A stretch of 64,000 bases of DNA from Leptasterias polaris. Lineage: Eukaryota; Echinodermata; Asteroidea; Forcipulatida; Asteriidae. Location of the stretch: the NCBI GenBank assembly GCA_037783415.1, contig JAZGTN010000002.1, forward strand, positions 2,790,001-2,854,000, read 5' to 3'. Below are positions 1 to 10,899 of this stretch, in pieces (the first letter of the stretch is position 1; each line of letters begins with the position of its first letter). Below the pieces are notes generated by a model. That model did no database searches. It saw only the letters and a list, made by a program, of their open reading frames with translations, and was not told the origin of the DNA. Position numbers and translations under genes: made by a program.

Positions 1-240
1 TACGGTTAATGTGCGTATTTTCAGTGCAGTTCTTTTCATGTGGTTTAAATGCGGGTAAATTTTTGAAATTTTCAACTTCTGTTTTGAACCGGAAGTCAAG
101 GTCAAATGGGGTCACACCATGTGTAGCGTTTGTTAGGTTCTAAAAGACCTATTCGATGATGTATAGATTGTATTGAAGAAGAATCTGAAGAAGTTAAAAT
201 ATAAATGAGCCTTAAATTAAATATTTGGTATCAATCATGT
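1..240. repeat. Family A dispersed repeat, fragment
   Basis: Opens with text that recurs at about 26230-26480 (TTTTCAGTGCAGTTCTTTTC, then a CCGGAAGTCAAGGTCA block and a GTGTAGCGTTTGTTA block). No coding signal is visible. It is probably the left flank into which the retrotransposon at 0.4-1.9 kb inserted, because family A text resumes at about 2090. Confidence 0.6.
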
Positions 241-540
241 AAAACGTACAGTTTATTTATTGACCAAACCAACAGCGGACGAGCCGCCAATTACAGAAAG
301 GATAATGTACACAAATATTCATATAGTCTATAATAATTATGTATATATATATATAAAATAAAATATAAAAATAAAAATGTATGGGAAAAAAAAAAAGCAT
401 CACAAAGCGTCTGTAAACATAATTTTAAATACATATAAAACAATATAACATATTAAAATATTAAATATTGACAAGTAATTAAAAGGTTATTTAAAAATAC
501 ATTTTTCAATAAATACTTGCGCCATACTAAACGACTCATA

Positions 541-930
541 CGATTAGCTTTTTTGATAATGAAATTAACATGAGGGATGAAAGTGAGTCTATTGTCAATA
601 AAAATGCCAAGATCCTTCTAAACATCAACATGAGTTAGAACATTATCACCTAACGTGTAATCAAATTTGAAAGGCTTCTTCTACATTTGTTAAGGGTAAG
701 AAATATAGACGCCAGGTTTTAGACCAGTCAAGAAATCAATCTAAGTCAGCCTGCAAAGAAAGAAAATCGACAGTGCAACCATTCTGACGAAAAACCTTTA
801 AGTCATCAGCATAAAGTAAACACTTATTACTTAAACATTCAGGAAGATCATTAACAAATAATGTAAATAATAGAGGTCCTAGAATAGAGCCCTGTGGAAT
901 ACCAGAGGGCACTGTTTTCCATTCAGATGA
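541..930 (-). pseudogene. Reverse transcriptase palm/thumb remnant
   Basis: Minus-strand translation gives [20 protein letters not shown], then YADDLKVF about 25 residues later (YADD codons at 802-813), then an aspartate-rich segment ending in a stop, and further on KDLGIFIDNRLTF. These are the conserved palm motifs and the thumb-proximal motif of non-LTR reverse transcriptases. The catalytic YADD is intact, but the N-terminal fingers are missing through the deletion near 930. At least one in-frame stop is present. It is a dead copy. Confidence 0.85.
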
Positions 931-1050
931 AACGCGAAACGAGCGAACGAGCTTTAACGGCGCGAACGAGCTTTAATAAAACTCCAAAAACGTTTTGGAT
1001 TATTACTAATGTCATCAGTGATTGATCTCAGATAGTTGGCATACTTGGTC

Positions 1051-1600
1051 TTAATTAACCAGTTTCTTGAAATCAGATCTTGATTGCTTAAACAATGCAA
1101 TATTCTCTGGAGTAGGGCTGGACTGCTTCCGGCGAAACGCTCGCTCTTTGGCTTTTAGGGCTAAATGAACTAGACCATCAAACCAAGGAGGTGAGGGACG
1201 ACGTGGACGAACAACAGTCAAGTTGTCGGTCAGTGCCTGGAGTGGCTCAACTCCACTGTTCGGTGGCCTATAAAAAAACGCCAAGAAGCATCTTGTTGCG
1301 GCTAGAAAGACGTACCTCAACCAATAACAGCTCTATATCATCACGTTCAAAATCTGGCCTTCTACGGCATACAAAGTCATTGTGGCAACATAGAAGTACA
1401 CCTCCTCCCCGTCTGTTTACTCTGTCATTGCGAAAGATGGTGTAGTTAGGTATGCTTAACTCCGAATCCATCACGTCAAGCAAAGAAGTTGTAAATGCCA
1501 CCAGGTTGCAGATGAGCAACCAAGGAAGTGTGGAAATAATCAAGCTTATTTTTCAAACTTCTTACATTTTGTATGTACATCTGGCAAGTTGTATTTGGAG
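1051..1600 (-). pseudogene. APE-type endonuclease remnant of the same retrotransposon
   Basis: Pieces in shifted frames read NVRSLKNKLDYFHTSL (domain start), DSELSIPNYTIFRNDRVNRR followed by GGGVLL, then VEVRLSSRNKMLLGVF, YRPPNSGVEPLQAL and a PWFD...TPENIALFKQSR linker. This is the endonuclease-linker layout of CR1/L2 ORF2. The segment that should hold the catalytic TETWL motif is missing between NVRSLKNKL and DSELSIP, so the domain cannot be active as written. Confidence 0.8.
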
Positions 1601-1643
1601 GGCTCTGGGTAAAGGTACGTGTAGATGACTCAGATGATGCTTC

Positions 1644-1673
1644 AGGTCCAGGATTGAGTTCGATGTTACCAGA
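1644..1673 (-). other. 2A-like ribosome-skipping motif (SGNIELNPGP)
   Basis: The minus strand encodes LSGNIELNPGP ahead of the endonuclease domain, in an open frame (1853-1476). The 2A consensus ends D-x-E-x-N-P-G-P. Here the first position is N rather than D, while E, N, P, G and P are kept. 2A-like sequences at the amino end of CR1/L2-type ORFs are known from sea urchin and amphioxus, which supports a deuterostome source. Whether the N variant still causes skipping is unknown. Confidence 0.75.
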
Positions 1674-2089
1674 AAGAATGATGTTGAAACATGCTGTGGT
1701 GTTGGAATAATAGGGTGTACTGTTCCTGGAAAGCTTATGGTTGCACTTTACCCATTGATGAGTGGAGATTGGTACAACAAAGCAGGATGACAACAATGAA
1801 GGTGGCCTAGCAAGACTCAATACTCCTGCATGACAATGCAGTTGCTCAGGCATGAAGAACAGCTTGGAGAGTGGAGTGTACTTTTCTTCTCGAGATTGAT
1901 CAGAAACTGTCTGAAAAACACTTGAAAGTGTTTACAGGAAACTGATGATGAGATACACCAAAGTTGTCAGCAAGTAAACCTTTATCACATGGAGTGAAAT
2001 TCAAACAGGTTAGAGGGCTCATAACTACAAAAAGAGCGAAAGAGTGAGAGCACAATGTGATGCATGTTGACTGGTCGCCATCTTATCCC

Positions 2090-3443
2090 ATCAGACCGTA
2101 CGAGCATCGAAGTTGACACTGTAATAAAGTATTACTATGGAAAGCAAAACGTGACCGTTGCGGGAATTTTTTTTGGGGATGTAACACATCCCAGCTTGAA
2201 TACATGCAAAGTTTACAATTGATCACCTAAGTTGTTATGTACATATAGATCTTTTAAAATATTACCTTGGTGGTGACTAACATGAAAATTGATGACGTCA
2301 GGAAAATGTCATTCCACATTATATCATTGTATGACCTTGCAACTCTGATGCAAAATAAAATTTGGCTACAGCTTGCTTTGTACTGAAGATAGGTAGTAAT
2401 TGGTCAAAATTTCAAAAATGTGTAAAAATTATTGAGAACACTTCATCAAGTCGGCACTCTAGCTTGCAGTAGTCAATATCATTGTCTATCAACATGCCAA
2501 GTTTCAATTCATTGGAACTTGCGGTATTGTAGATACGCTACTTCAAAAAGTAAACCTTTAAGGCAATACCACGTGACACATGATGGCGTCATCAATTTAA
2601 AACTTCACACATAATGTTGTCTGCGTGAAGGTCATTATGAATACCAATTTTGAAACGATTATCATAAACTTCGCCACAGACATCTAGTAAAAGTGTATTT
2701 TGAGCTGTTTTTAACCTGCCCTAGAGGGCGCTTTTAAATTTAATGACGTCAGCGGTCCAATTTTTGTAAACCAGACCCTTGCTCGACTATAAAAAAAACT
2801 TCAAACAATTGTCCGCTTTAAATTACAAGGCACTTCCGGTTTCAACCGGAAGTAGAGGTCATGTCATGACACACAATACAATTTAAGACCTATATTACCT
2901 TTAAATAATCCCGCAAAAAGCAACTGATGGTTTCTTCTTCTTGATTTGATATGGATTTTCAAAAAATAAAATGTTCAGTGTTTAAAAACCTTGTAATTTG
3001 ACACCTGGTGACGTCATCATGACGTAACTAAAGCGGTTTCATCTCCTAATAGTTATCTAACTATGTAAAGTTTCAAGTTTATATGAGCTTGGGAAGTGTG
3101 CTTTTGTTAGCGGACAATCGACGGCGAGAAGAAGAAGTAAAACTAGCCTTAACTTTTTGTTGTATAACAAAAAGAAGGTGTTCGGACTGACGTTCAATTT
3201 GGTCGTAACACATCCCAGTTTGAATACATGTAAACTACATTTCAGCTTGACCAAGCATACTACTCAGTATAATAGATCTTGAACCTGCACCTTTAAGGTG
3301 ACGTCATGTCACACTCGATGACGTCATCGTGGTGTGTACAAATTTTGTGGATGTAACATATCCCAACTTGGATACATGCAAAGTTTCAGCTTGATTACCA
3401 AAGTCGTTCTGTACTCATAAATCTTGTAAGAACTAGCAGTGGC
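2090..3443. repeat. Family A dispersed repeat block
   Basis: Recurrent elements are ATGTAACACATCCCAGCTTG, GCAAAGTTTCAGCTTGATCA, an ACTTCCGGTTT..AACCGGAAGT inverted pair near 2834, and GATGACGTCATCATGACGT-type CRE palindromes (for example near 3010). The same order returns at 5.8-9.2 kb and in later blocks. No ORF of note. Confidence 0.7.
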
Positions 3444-3846
3444 TTAAAGATCTACTTCAACGATAATTGAGAAATAAAACAGATTTCTTAATCTCATACG
3501 TAATGTTATTAAGTATTCTGAATTTGTAGATTGGATTGTTTTACACCAATATTTTTTTCGTAATTTTAACTGAAAAAATTAAACCTTTCTTGGGGTTTTT
3601 TAAAACTCGCGCGCTTCCATGGCTCCCTCCATAGGCACTGTGCTTGTCCAATACTATAGCACTTGCATTTACGCGCACCACAAACCCACTATAGGATACG
3701 TGCGTGAACCAGCGAATGATGACGTACTTGTTGGGACGGGAAACCAGGAAGTAGCGAGGTGTCGTGTGTTTACACGGTAACTATGTATGATGATCTCATT
3801 ATTCGAAGACATTCACCAAGTTAAGACGAGATAATTTACCGTCCTG

Positions 3847-4174
3847 AACTCATGTGCTGTCGGTGGATGTACTCGGAACACAAATAAGAATCCAGATGTG
3901 AGTTTTTTGACCGATTTCCAAGAGATCCTGTCCAGAGAAGGGGGTGGGTTTCGTGACCAACACACGGAAAAACTTCACGTTGACAAAATGGACAATGATT
4001 TGTAGTGCCCATTTTACAGACGACTGTCGGGATTCAACATCGCAACTAAAACAACAGGCTTACGCCAGGGTCAATTCCAACCATGAAAGCGCCAACTACA
4101 GTGCCATCACATGCTTCACAAACGGAGAGTCAGACTGGACAGGCACAGAAGCATCAAAACATATACTTCTGTAG
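3847..4174 (+). pseudogene. THAP zinc-finger domain remnant
   Basis: Across two frameshifts the plus strand gives CAVGGCTRNTNKNPDVSF, then RFPRDPVQRRGWVS, then NTRKNFTLTKWTMICSAHF. The C2CH zinc ligands of a THAP domain are visible: Cys codons at 3853 and 3868, Cys at 4001 and His at 4010. The conserved Trp (3988) and the HF after the His ligand are also present. Frame breaks lie in the T run near 3912 and at TCGTGA near 3953. It sits near the left end of the TTAA element, as expected for an N-terminal DNA-binding domain of its transposase or a captured THAP gene. Confidence 0.75.
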
Positions 4175-4364
4175 TAGCATAATACTATATACAATAGTTT
4201 TAAATGTTTGTTGATAATAAATAGCCACAGGTTTCATTCAAACTGGTCATCACAATATCACATCAAGTTTGTGAAAAATGCAAAATTAAACAAGTGGTAT
4301 TAACACCATCAGCACTGGTGTTTTGTGGTAGCACTTTGATGGCTTCGATAATCTGCTCATAAAC

Positions 4365-4716
4365 ACAGGGTGTTTAGATAATCTTCCAAGTTAGCTGGTG
4401 GACAGTACAAACGAACTATTCAAACCTAATCTCCCCACTCCAAGCTGTGTACAATTGGGCTTTGTTAAGATCTCGTTTGTACTCTTAACCTTTTGAGGAA
4501 TCCTAGATGTATTACAACTAGATCATTTAAATAAAAAACAGTGACTGCTTAATTGGCAGTTTGAATTTTCTAGATAAATGCTGTTTCCTACAGCGCCATT
4601 TCAAATGCTAATGGTACAAAGCCCAATTGTACACAGCTTGGAGTGGGGAGATTAGGTTTGAATAGTTCGTTTGTACTGTCCACCAGCTAACTTGGAAGAT
4701 TATCTAAACACCCTGT
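4365..4716. repeat. Perfect 100-bp inverted repeat with 152-bp spacer
   Basis: Positions 4365-4464 and 4617-4716 are exact reverse complements by direct reading, starting ACAGGGTGTTTAGATAATC and ending in the matching ACACCCTGT. The spacer is unrelated. Zero mismatches imply recent origin or ongoing correction. It could be a foldback insertion, a template-switch product or an assembly artefact. Confidence 0.9.
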
Positions 4717-4726
4717 TACGTTGACG

Positions 4727-4945
4727 TTAATGGAAATATATAAGTTCGCGATCCTCTGCGGCCAGTGGCTCAAACCTACATGTATATGGTTCGGCAACTC
4801 CCCCAGCTTCATCAACGCCCTCTTCGTCTTCGGAGGAGCTCCCTCAACCGTCAGAGCTATCCTCACTATCAATACTATCATATGTATTTACTAATTCTTC
4901 TTCGTCTACACTATGTTCCTCCCACGATCCGCTAGTGTCTGACAT
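4727..4945 (-). pseudogene. Acidic N-terminal fragment of a transposon-linked protein
   Basis: From ATG at 4945 the minus strand reads MSDTSGSWEEHSVDEEELV, then a stretch rich in Ser, Asp and Glu with one in-frame TGA near 4846, then SSSEDEEGVDEAGG and AEPYTCRFEPLA before a stop at 4727-4729. A Ser/Asp/Glu-rich start followed by a PYxFEP-like motif resembles the amino ends of P2X7-like zinc-domain proteins common near transposons in marine invertebrates. The family call is weak. The internal stop makes it a pseudogene. Confidence 0.4.
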
Positions 4946-5252
4946 TTTGTTTTCGTAACCGTGAAAATAGCTATAGACGCGTACAATAAACACACTCCGC
5001 TGCGCGGGGGGTAAACAAGCCGTTTCCACTCATGTACGTCATCAAAGTCTATGGTATATTTTCATCACGTGACACGCTGTTTCCAAAAACTCGCTATGAG
5101 GAGGGGGTGAACGCTGGTCAAAATGACCCTTTTTTTAAATTACGCAACCACCGCTAAGGATTTTCTTTGAAATATACGTAATCATGAAACACAAATTGAT
5201 TGGATTTCGGCAAAGTTTAAATTATCTTAGTGCCGTTGAAGTAGATCTTTAA

Positions 5253-5800
5253 ATGTAAATGAAAATTTTGGTAAACATGATTGTTAGAAATTTGTACGAT
5301 AAGTTTTTATCAAAAGTTAGTGAATGAGTCTATTTAGAAACAAATTATTCCCCAACTACTTTCATGAGAGTTACTTCCTTCCATAGTTTGAACCAAATAA
5401 AGTTATCCTTTTCCCGTGCAATTTGGACTGCATGTTTTACATACTGAAGTTCCTAGTCATATCACGCATAGAACAGAAGCACCACAAACTATAGAATGTT
5501 CCGAGTTTACATTATTCCACAAATCCCAAAATGTCTGTAGCGCCCGCGAGAGTTGACTTTTGAATTGCGAGTTTAATTACTCAATTGGTTTTTGGACGGC
5601 CATTGGATGGAAGTATAATGTTTCTTGATATGATCGGCTGGTTCCCTTTATGATCACATATGAAATAATGCTTACATGTTTAGAATGATATGAACATAAT
5701 AATCAAGTGTTTGACGGGCGCGGGCATCGATCTGCATGCTAATTTCCATGGTAGTCGCTTTGGAATCAAAACCCAATATTTTTGAATGATTATCCACTTG
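5253..5800. other. Gene-free, unassigned stretch
   Basis: AT-rich sequence without a convincing ORF, splice-like exon or clear repeat copy elsewhere in the window. Confidence 0.4.
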
Positions 5801-5904
5801 ATTACAAGCCTAAAGATGTTATTCAAAATTGATGACGTCATGCAGACGTCATCACTTCATATTTTATAAATTCATTACCTTACAAGTTTCAAAAGCCTAG
5901 CATT

Positions 5905-6115
5905 TGTTTGTTAACGAGGTTTGCATGGACGGCTGTTTTAGAGACTAACAAAGCGTGTTGTCAAAAGCAGGTTGCGCGAACCTTGAACAGAGACTAGACC
6001 ACAAGCTTGTTTATTGGACTTTGAACCTTGTGGTTGATTTTTCCACCGGTTTAGATCACGTAGTGTGTGTGTATCCCGTGGTTTAACAGCGGGTCAATAA
6101 ATACCCGTAATAATT
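5905..6115 (+). repeat. Module C dispersed repeat, copy 1
   Basis: Contains GAGGTTTGCATGGACGGCTG, TTTTAGAGACTA, GCGCGAACCTTGAAC and GGACTTTGAACCTTGTGGT. The same string of motifs is found at about 26055-26285 (same strand) and 35945-36105 (opposite strand). No coding potential seen. Confidence 0.7.
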
Positions 6116-6892
6116 GGTCAATATTTCAAATATTTGTATAAAAAAAAGGAATGACGTCATCATGTTGTTTCTTTAGATTTACATAGTCAATATCACTGTC
6201 TTTCAACATGCCAAGTTTCAACTCAGTCGAACTTGTGGTTTTGTAAATACACGGCTTCAAAAAGAAAACCTTTAAGGCGATACCACGTGACACACGATGA
6301 CTTCATCAATCTAAAACTTCACACATATGTTGTCTGCATGAAGGTCATTATGTATACCAATTTCGAAACGATTATCATAAACTTCGCCACAGACATCTAG
6401 TAAAAGTGTATTTTTAATTGTTTTCAACCTGCCGCTAGAGGGCGCTCTTGACTTTTATGACGTCACTTGTCTTATTTTGTTAAACCAGACTCTTGCTCGA
6501 CTATAACACCGTTAAAAAAAACTTCAAAAAGTGTGCCACTTTTAAATTACAAGGAACTTCCTGTTTCTTCCTGTTTCGACCGGAAGTAGAGGTCAAGTCA
6601 TGTCACGCACACAATAAAAAATGAAGACCCATATTACCTCTATATAATCCCGCAAAAAGTAACCGACGGTCTCTTCATCTTGATTTGATATGGATTTTCA
6701 AAGATTAAATTTTTTAATTTTAAAAACCTTGTAACTTGACACCTGATGACGTCATCATGACGTAATTGAAGCGGTTTCATCTCCTAATGGTTATCTAACA
6801 ATGGTAGAAATTTGTTAGCGGACAAGCGACGGAGAGAAGAAGAATAAGAAGTATTAAGAAAAAAAAAAGAAAAAAAAAAGAACAAAAAGAAG

Positions 6893-6920
6893 AGGTGTTC
6901 GGCTGTCGCCCGAACACCTA
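6893..6920. repeat. H2 hairpin, copy 1
   Basis: Outer stem AGGTGTTCGG with CCGAACACCT, apex C-TGTC-GC. Part of an eleven-copy family described in the findings. Confidence 0.8.
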
Positions 6921-6940
6921 AAAAACCGAACAATAAGAAG

Positions 6941-6973
6941 AGGTGTTCGGAGCTATGCTCCGCTCCGAACACC
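6941..6973. repeat. H2 hairpin, copy 2
   Basis: Same outer stem, but with inner pairs AGC/GCT around a TATGCTCC loop: GGAGC pairs with GCTCC. Confidence 0.8.
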
Positions 6974-8152
6974 TAACTAGACATAAATTTTTGTTTCATA
7001 ACAAAAACGAGGTGTTCGGCATTATATTAAAATTTTGGTCGTAATACATCCCAGCTTGAATTTATGAAAGCTTGGTTTCAGCTTGACCAAGCATTTATTT
7101 CTCTGTATAAAGATCTTGTAAAACTGCACCTTGAAGGTGAAGTCATGTTTCACTTAATGACATCATCAAGATGTGAGCTAAATGTGTGGATGTTACACAT
7201 CCCAACTTGAAAACCTGCAAAGTTTCACCTTGATCACCAAAGTTGTTCTTTACATGTAGATCTCGTAAAAAACTACATATGTGGTAATTTAACGTGACAA
7301 ATGATTACGTCGTGAAGACGTCAGTCCATATTTTAACCATAAATTACCTTCCGAGCCTTATGCAAAAAAAAATTGATTGCAGCTTGTTTTGTTCTGAAGA
7401 TATGCAATAAGTGGTAAAAAATTAAAAAAATTATAAAATATAACATGATGATGTCATCACTACGTGACTCCATCATTTATCTGTCAATGTCATTGTCTAA
7501 CAATACACCAAGTTTCAACTCAGTCGGACTTGGGGTTTTGTAGATACGCGGCTTCAAAAAGTGCACCTTGAAGGCTTTATCACGTGACACACGATGACGC
7601 CATCAATCTACAACTCCACACATATGTTGTCTGCATGAAGGTTATTAAGTATACGAATTATGAAACGATTATCATAATTTTGCCACAGATATCTAGTTAA
7701 AATGTATTTTGAACTGTTTCTAACCTGCCGCTAGGGGGCGCTCTTGGTATTTATGACGTCACTTGTCCTATTATTTAAAACCCGACCCTTGCTGGACTAT
7801 AACACCGTTGAAAACAACTCCCCCAAAATTTTCATTTTTACAATACAAGGCACTTCCGGTTTCGACCGGAAGTAGAGGTCAATTAATGTCACGCAAACAA
7901 TAAAAAATGAAGACCTAAATTACCTTGGTATTATCTCGCAAAAAGCAACCTACGGTCTCATGTCCTTGATTTGATATTCAAAGATTAAAAAAATAAACTG
8001 ACAGTCAAAAATCATACCATGATCAAATTGTCGTATTCGTAACTTAAAAAAAACCCACCACTTGTGAAGTAATGGACAAAATTTATAACAATTACTGTAC
8101 ACGAAGTAAATTGCGACGTTTTTGTAAACGATGAAGTTTACATAAATCTTAC

Positions 8153-8514
8153 CATTTTCATCACCGTGTCTGAGAAACATACTCAGCGGGCCTAGAATGC
8201 CTTTGGCAGGCATGGTCACGTCGATCAACGTGCCGTGGGTCTCGATGTTTGATGAGAAGCGAACCAATTTCGATCTTTTACAGATTGAGTTTAAGTCAGT
8301 TATTAAACGTCATACATATTACTAAATCAGGTGGACATCTCAGTGAGAACTCCTCTTCTGTTCGTTGATTACTATCAAACCATCAGACGGGTAAAAGGGA
8401 AATCACCTTACGTTTCACTTCGCACGAGTTAGCGATAAACTCATCGTACCAAACACCATGTATTGTTCGATGACCTTTGACATGTCCAAACTTGCACACA
8501 TACACAATGCATGG
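8153..8514 (-). pseudogene. Two exon-like blocks of an unrecognised protein
   Basis: Block i (8514-8412) follows a TAGTCGCAG acceptor and ends at a GTAAGG donor. It reads PCIVYVCKFGHVKGHR then TIHGVWYDEFIANSCEVKR. Block ii (8274-8153) follows AAAAG and ends at a GTAAGA donor. It reads KLVRFSSNIETHGTLIDV then TMPAKGILGPLSMFLRHGDE. Both have G/C-rich third positions unlike the AT-rich surroundings, which argues for real coding descent. The phases do not match by the simplest joining, and the tract before block ii lacks pyrimidines, so this may be a broken or captured gene piece. I do not recognise the family. Confidence 0.45.
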
Positions 8515-9021
8515 CTGCGACTACACACAAGCCTCGTGGACTTATGACACTGTGATGAATGGAGCGGAACAGCCAGCCACAGCGCTGTATACATAGTTAA
8601 CATGCAGGTCAATACATATGGGCTTTATCGTCCGATTTTGAAGAAAAGATACAAAGGCAAACTTTGACCTTCCGGTACGACCAGAAAAAGAGGTCATACG
8701 ATTTTGGAGTTAACTTTCAAATGTAGCCCCAGTCTTGATCTATCAGATGCTCATTTATGAATATGAAAGCTGTAAAATTCAAAGACAAACAGCGAATAGC
8801 AAATGGTAATTTTTTTAACTTAAAATCCTTGTAATTCGACACCTGATGATGTCATCATGACGAAATCAAAAACGGTTTCATTTTCTAATGAATATCTAAT
8901 TATGTGTGAAGTTTCAAGTTTATTTGAGCTTTGGAAATGTGTGTTTGTTAGCGGACAATCGACGCGGAGAAGAAGAAGATGAAGAAGTAAAAAAACACTT
9001 TAAAAATCGAACAAAAACAAG

Positions 9022-9050
9022 AGGTGCTCCGGGCTTATGCCCGAACACCT
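9022..9050. repeat. H2 hairpin, copy 3
   Basis: AGGTGCTCCGGGC, loop TTAT, GCCCGAACACCT. The apical GGGC/GCCC is perfect; the mid-stem has small mismatches. Confidence 0.75.
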
Positions 9051-9091
9051 AATTAAAAAAAACAACAACAACAAAACGGAACAAAAACAAG

Positions 9092-9122
9092 AGGTGTTCC
9101 GGGCGGAGTGCCCGAGAACCTA
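9092..9122. repeat. H2 hairpin, copy 4
   Basis: AGGTGTTCCGGGC, loop GGAGT, GCCCGAGAACCT. Its right arm is the start of the tandem duplication at 9104-9185. Confidence 0.75.
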
Positions 9123-9185
9123 ATTAGGTGAACCAAAAGGTCAGCGGAGTGCCCGAGAACCTAATTAGGTGAACCAAAAGGTCAG
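9104..9185. repeat. 41-bp exact tandem duplication
   Basis: A unit beginning CGGAGTGCCCGAGAACC and ending CCAAAAGGTCAG occurs twice head to tail (9104-9144, 9145-9185) with no differences seen. It duplicates the right arm of the neighbouring hairpin. Confidence 0.85.
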
Positions 9186-10530
9186 TGGTCCAGTCGAGAG
9201 CAACATATTATAATAGGTCTCAATGCACGAGCACGTACTCAATAAAGAAATTTAAGTAAACACTTAAAAACAAACAGACGAAGGACGAAAACAAAACAGT
9301 GGACTAAAACTAACACAGCGGTCTTGCAGGTCTACCAGTAAAGTACCGACCGAAACTGAGTGATCACACCCAGGGGATCCCACCGAGGGAATAACAAGCT
9401 TGGAAATGGGCAACGTGGGCGATGATCCCCGGAGGGTAACCTTAGCGCAGGTGGTCTTTTAAAAGGGGTCTATCTTTGAAAATTTACATTTTTAAAACCT
9501 ACTTTAACGAAAAAGGCCTCAAGCGATATTTGCTGAAAATCATTTGGATTTTTTTCAAAAATCCTGAGAAAAGCCTGCAAGCTGTATTACTCTGCTAACA
9601 GTGGTATGCATGATCCTATGTAAAGCATAAAGTGCAGTCCTCAGATAATTTCCACTAGAATCAAACAAAACACGCCATTGAATTTTGATGGATAATAAAA
9701 ACAAATGGTGATGACAGGTTCAGGATTTGATATCTTTACGTGAGACCTTTATCAAGGTGCGGCCACCTTGATTTTCACCAATTCCAATCAACGCAACTAA
9801 ACCGAGGCTGGGCGGAGAATTAGTCTTGTTTCTTTTTGTACGACGATTAACAGCATGGATTACTGTTATTTGGGGTACAAGGGATATGACCAAGATGGTG
9901 GTAGTGTGATATTGGTCTATCGGGGAGAAAGAAGTGACAACAACTCACCAAGATTTAGATCGGTGACGAGATAAAAACTCGCTTCTGAAGCGGTGATAAT
10001 CCAGCAGGGATCTGAGCAAAATCTGCCCGGTAAGTGTCGGCGGTGATTCCCTAACAATACACAATGAGGTTTATATGCATGGTTTAGTGATGTGCCACCC
10101 ACTGAAGCATTTTTTCCGTTTTAAAAAGAGCAACGTCTGTCACAATTCGTTCAGAGAAAAATAAAATCAACAAAAATAAAATAATGAATAAAGTCTGGCG
10201 GCGAAAATCTTGCTTTAGTATTCGCTGTTCTACCGAGCATGACATTCAAATAATGTCAAATATTTCCCATAATTGATTTTGGGGGATGTTGTTTGAAAAA
10301 GACTTAGGTCTGCAGTAAAATAAGTTTTTGTATGAGTTCGTGATGTCCTGGAATGTTGTTGTATTCACTTTTCGAGCGTCATTTCTCAAATGTCGACTCT
10401 GACGGCTGGATTTGATTTTGGGGGTCACCAAAGTTGAGGCGGGGGAAAAATTAAACAAAGGCCCACCGGCTATATAAACATTGTTTGGTCTAAGGAAAAG
10501 CGGTTCAGCATCATACGAACGTCTACAAAA
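9186..10530. other. Gene-free stretch
   Basis: No repeat copy and no convincing ORF. GTAAGT- and GTGAGT-like sites near 9950 and 10030 could be donor sites of an untranslated exon, but no coding frame supports this. Confidence 0.35.
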
Positions 10531-10536
10531 ACTGTG

Positions 10537-10899
10537 TTAAAAACACGAACCATTGTGTATGGTGGCCCTGAAGGGACACGCACATCGCAAATATCTTTGC
10601 AAATATTTGCGATGTCGCAAATATCTTTGCAAATATCTTTGCAAATATTTGCGATGTCGCAAATATCTTTGCAAATATCTTTGCAAATATTTGCGATGTC
10701 GTAAATATCTTTGCAAATATTTGCGATGTCGCAAATATCTTTGCAAATATCTTTGCAAATATTTGCGATGTCGCAAATATCTTTACGATATTTGCAAAGA
10801 TATTTGCAAAGATATTTGCGACATCGCAAATATTTGCAAAGATATTTGCGATGTGCGTGTCCCTTCAGGGCCACCATACACAATGGTTCGTGTTTTTAA
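10537..10899. repeat. Inverted duplication of the element end including flank
   Basis: The left terminus with about 21 bp of outside flank (AAAAACACGAACCATTGTG) is repeated in inverted orientation ending at 10899. The arms are about 115 bp and look identical, meeting inside the satellite array. Because flank is included, this arose after insertion, as in fold-back repair or template switching, or is an assembly artefact. Confidence 0.8.

Larger units (their letters stand above)
430..1930 (-). mobile_element. CR1/L2-like non-LTR retrotransposon, broken
   Basis: Read on the minus strand the order is a 2A-like motif, an APE-type endonuclease domain, a linker, a reverse transcriptase palm with YADD, and a thumb-region relic (KDLGIFID). 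This is the domain order of the CR1/L2 clade. Several frameshifts and an internal deletion (between about 905 and 960) make it inactive. The deletion joins the linker directly to the SGIPQGS motif and is bordered by a repeated GCGAACGAGCTTTAA, which suggests microhomology or slippage. The region 240-430 is AT-rich and may be its 3' UTR. Exact ends and target-site duplication were not resolved. Confidence 0.8.
3444..5252. mobile_element. TTAA-flanked DNA transposon remnant (Kolobok/piggyBac-like)
   Basis: TTAA at 3444-3447 and at 5249-5252 flank a 15-bp terminal inverted repeat, AGATCTACTTCAACG (3448-3462) and its complement (5234-5248). TTAA target sites are used by piggyBac and Kolobok elements. 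Kolobok transposases often carry an N-terminal THAP domain, and a THAP remnant lies at 3847-4174, so Kolobok is the better guess. Inside are also an acidic minus-strand coding remnant (4727-4945) and a perfect inverted repeat (4365-4716). No full transposase remains. Confidence 0.65.
5800..9185. repeat. Family A block with hairpins and embedded exon relics
   Basis: Long block of the CRE-motif family (GATGACGTCA pairs near 5830 and 6746; ACCGGAAGTAGAGGTCA near 6580 and 7865). It repeats its own sub-units: the CATCCCAGCTTGAAT/CAAAGTTTCA text and the TCACGTGACACACGATGACG text each recur two or three times. Four hairpins of the AGGTGTTCGG type and a pair of exon-like blocks (8153-8514) lie within. 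Confidence 0.65.

Noticed and set aside
6893..6973. Hairpins followed by T runs as Rho-independent terminators
   Set aside because: The window is eukaryotic and the hairpins are part of a dispersed repeat.
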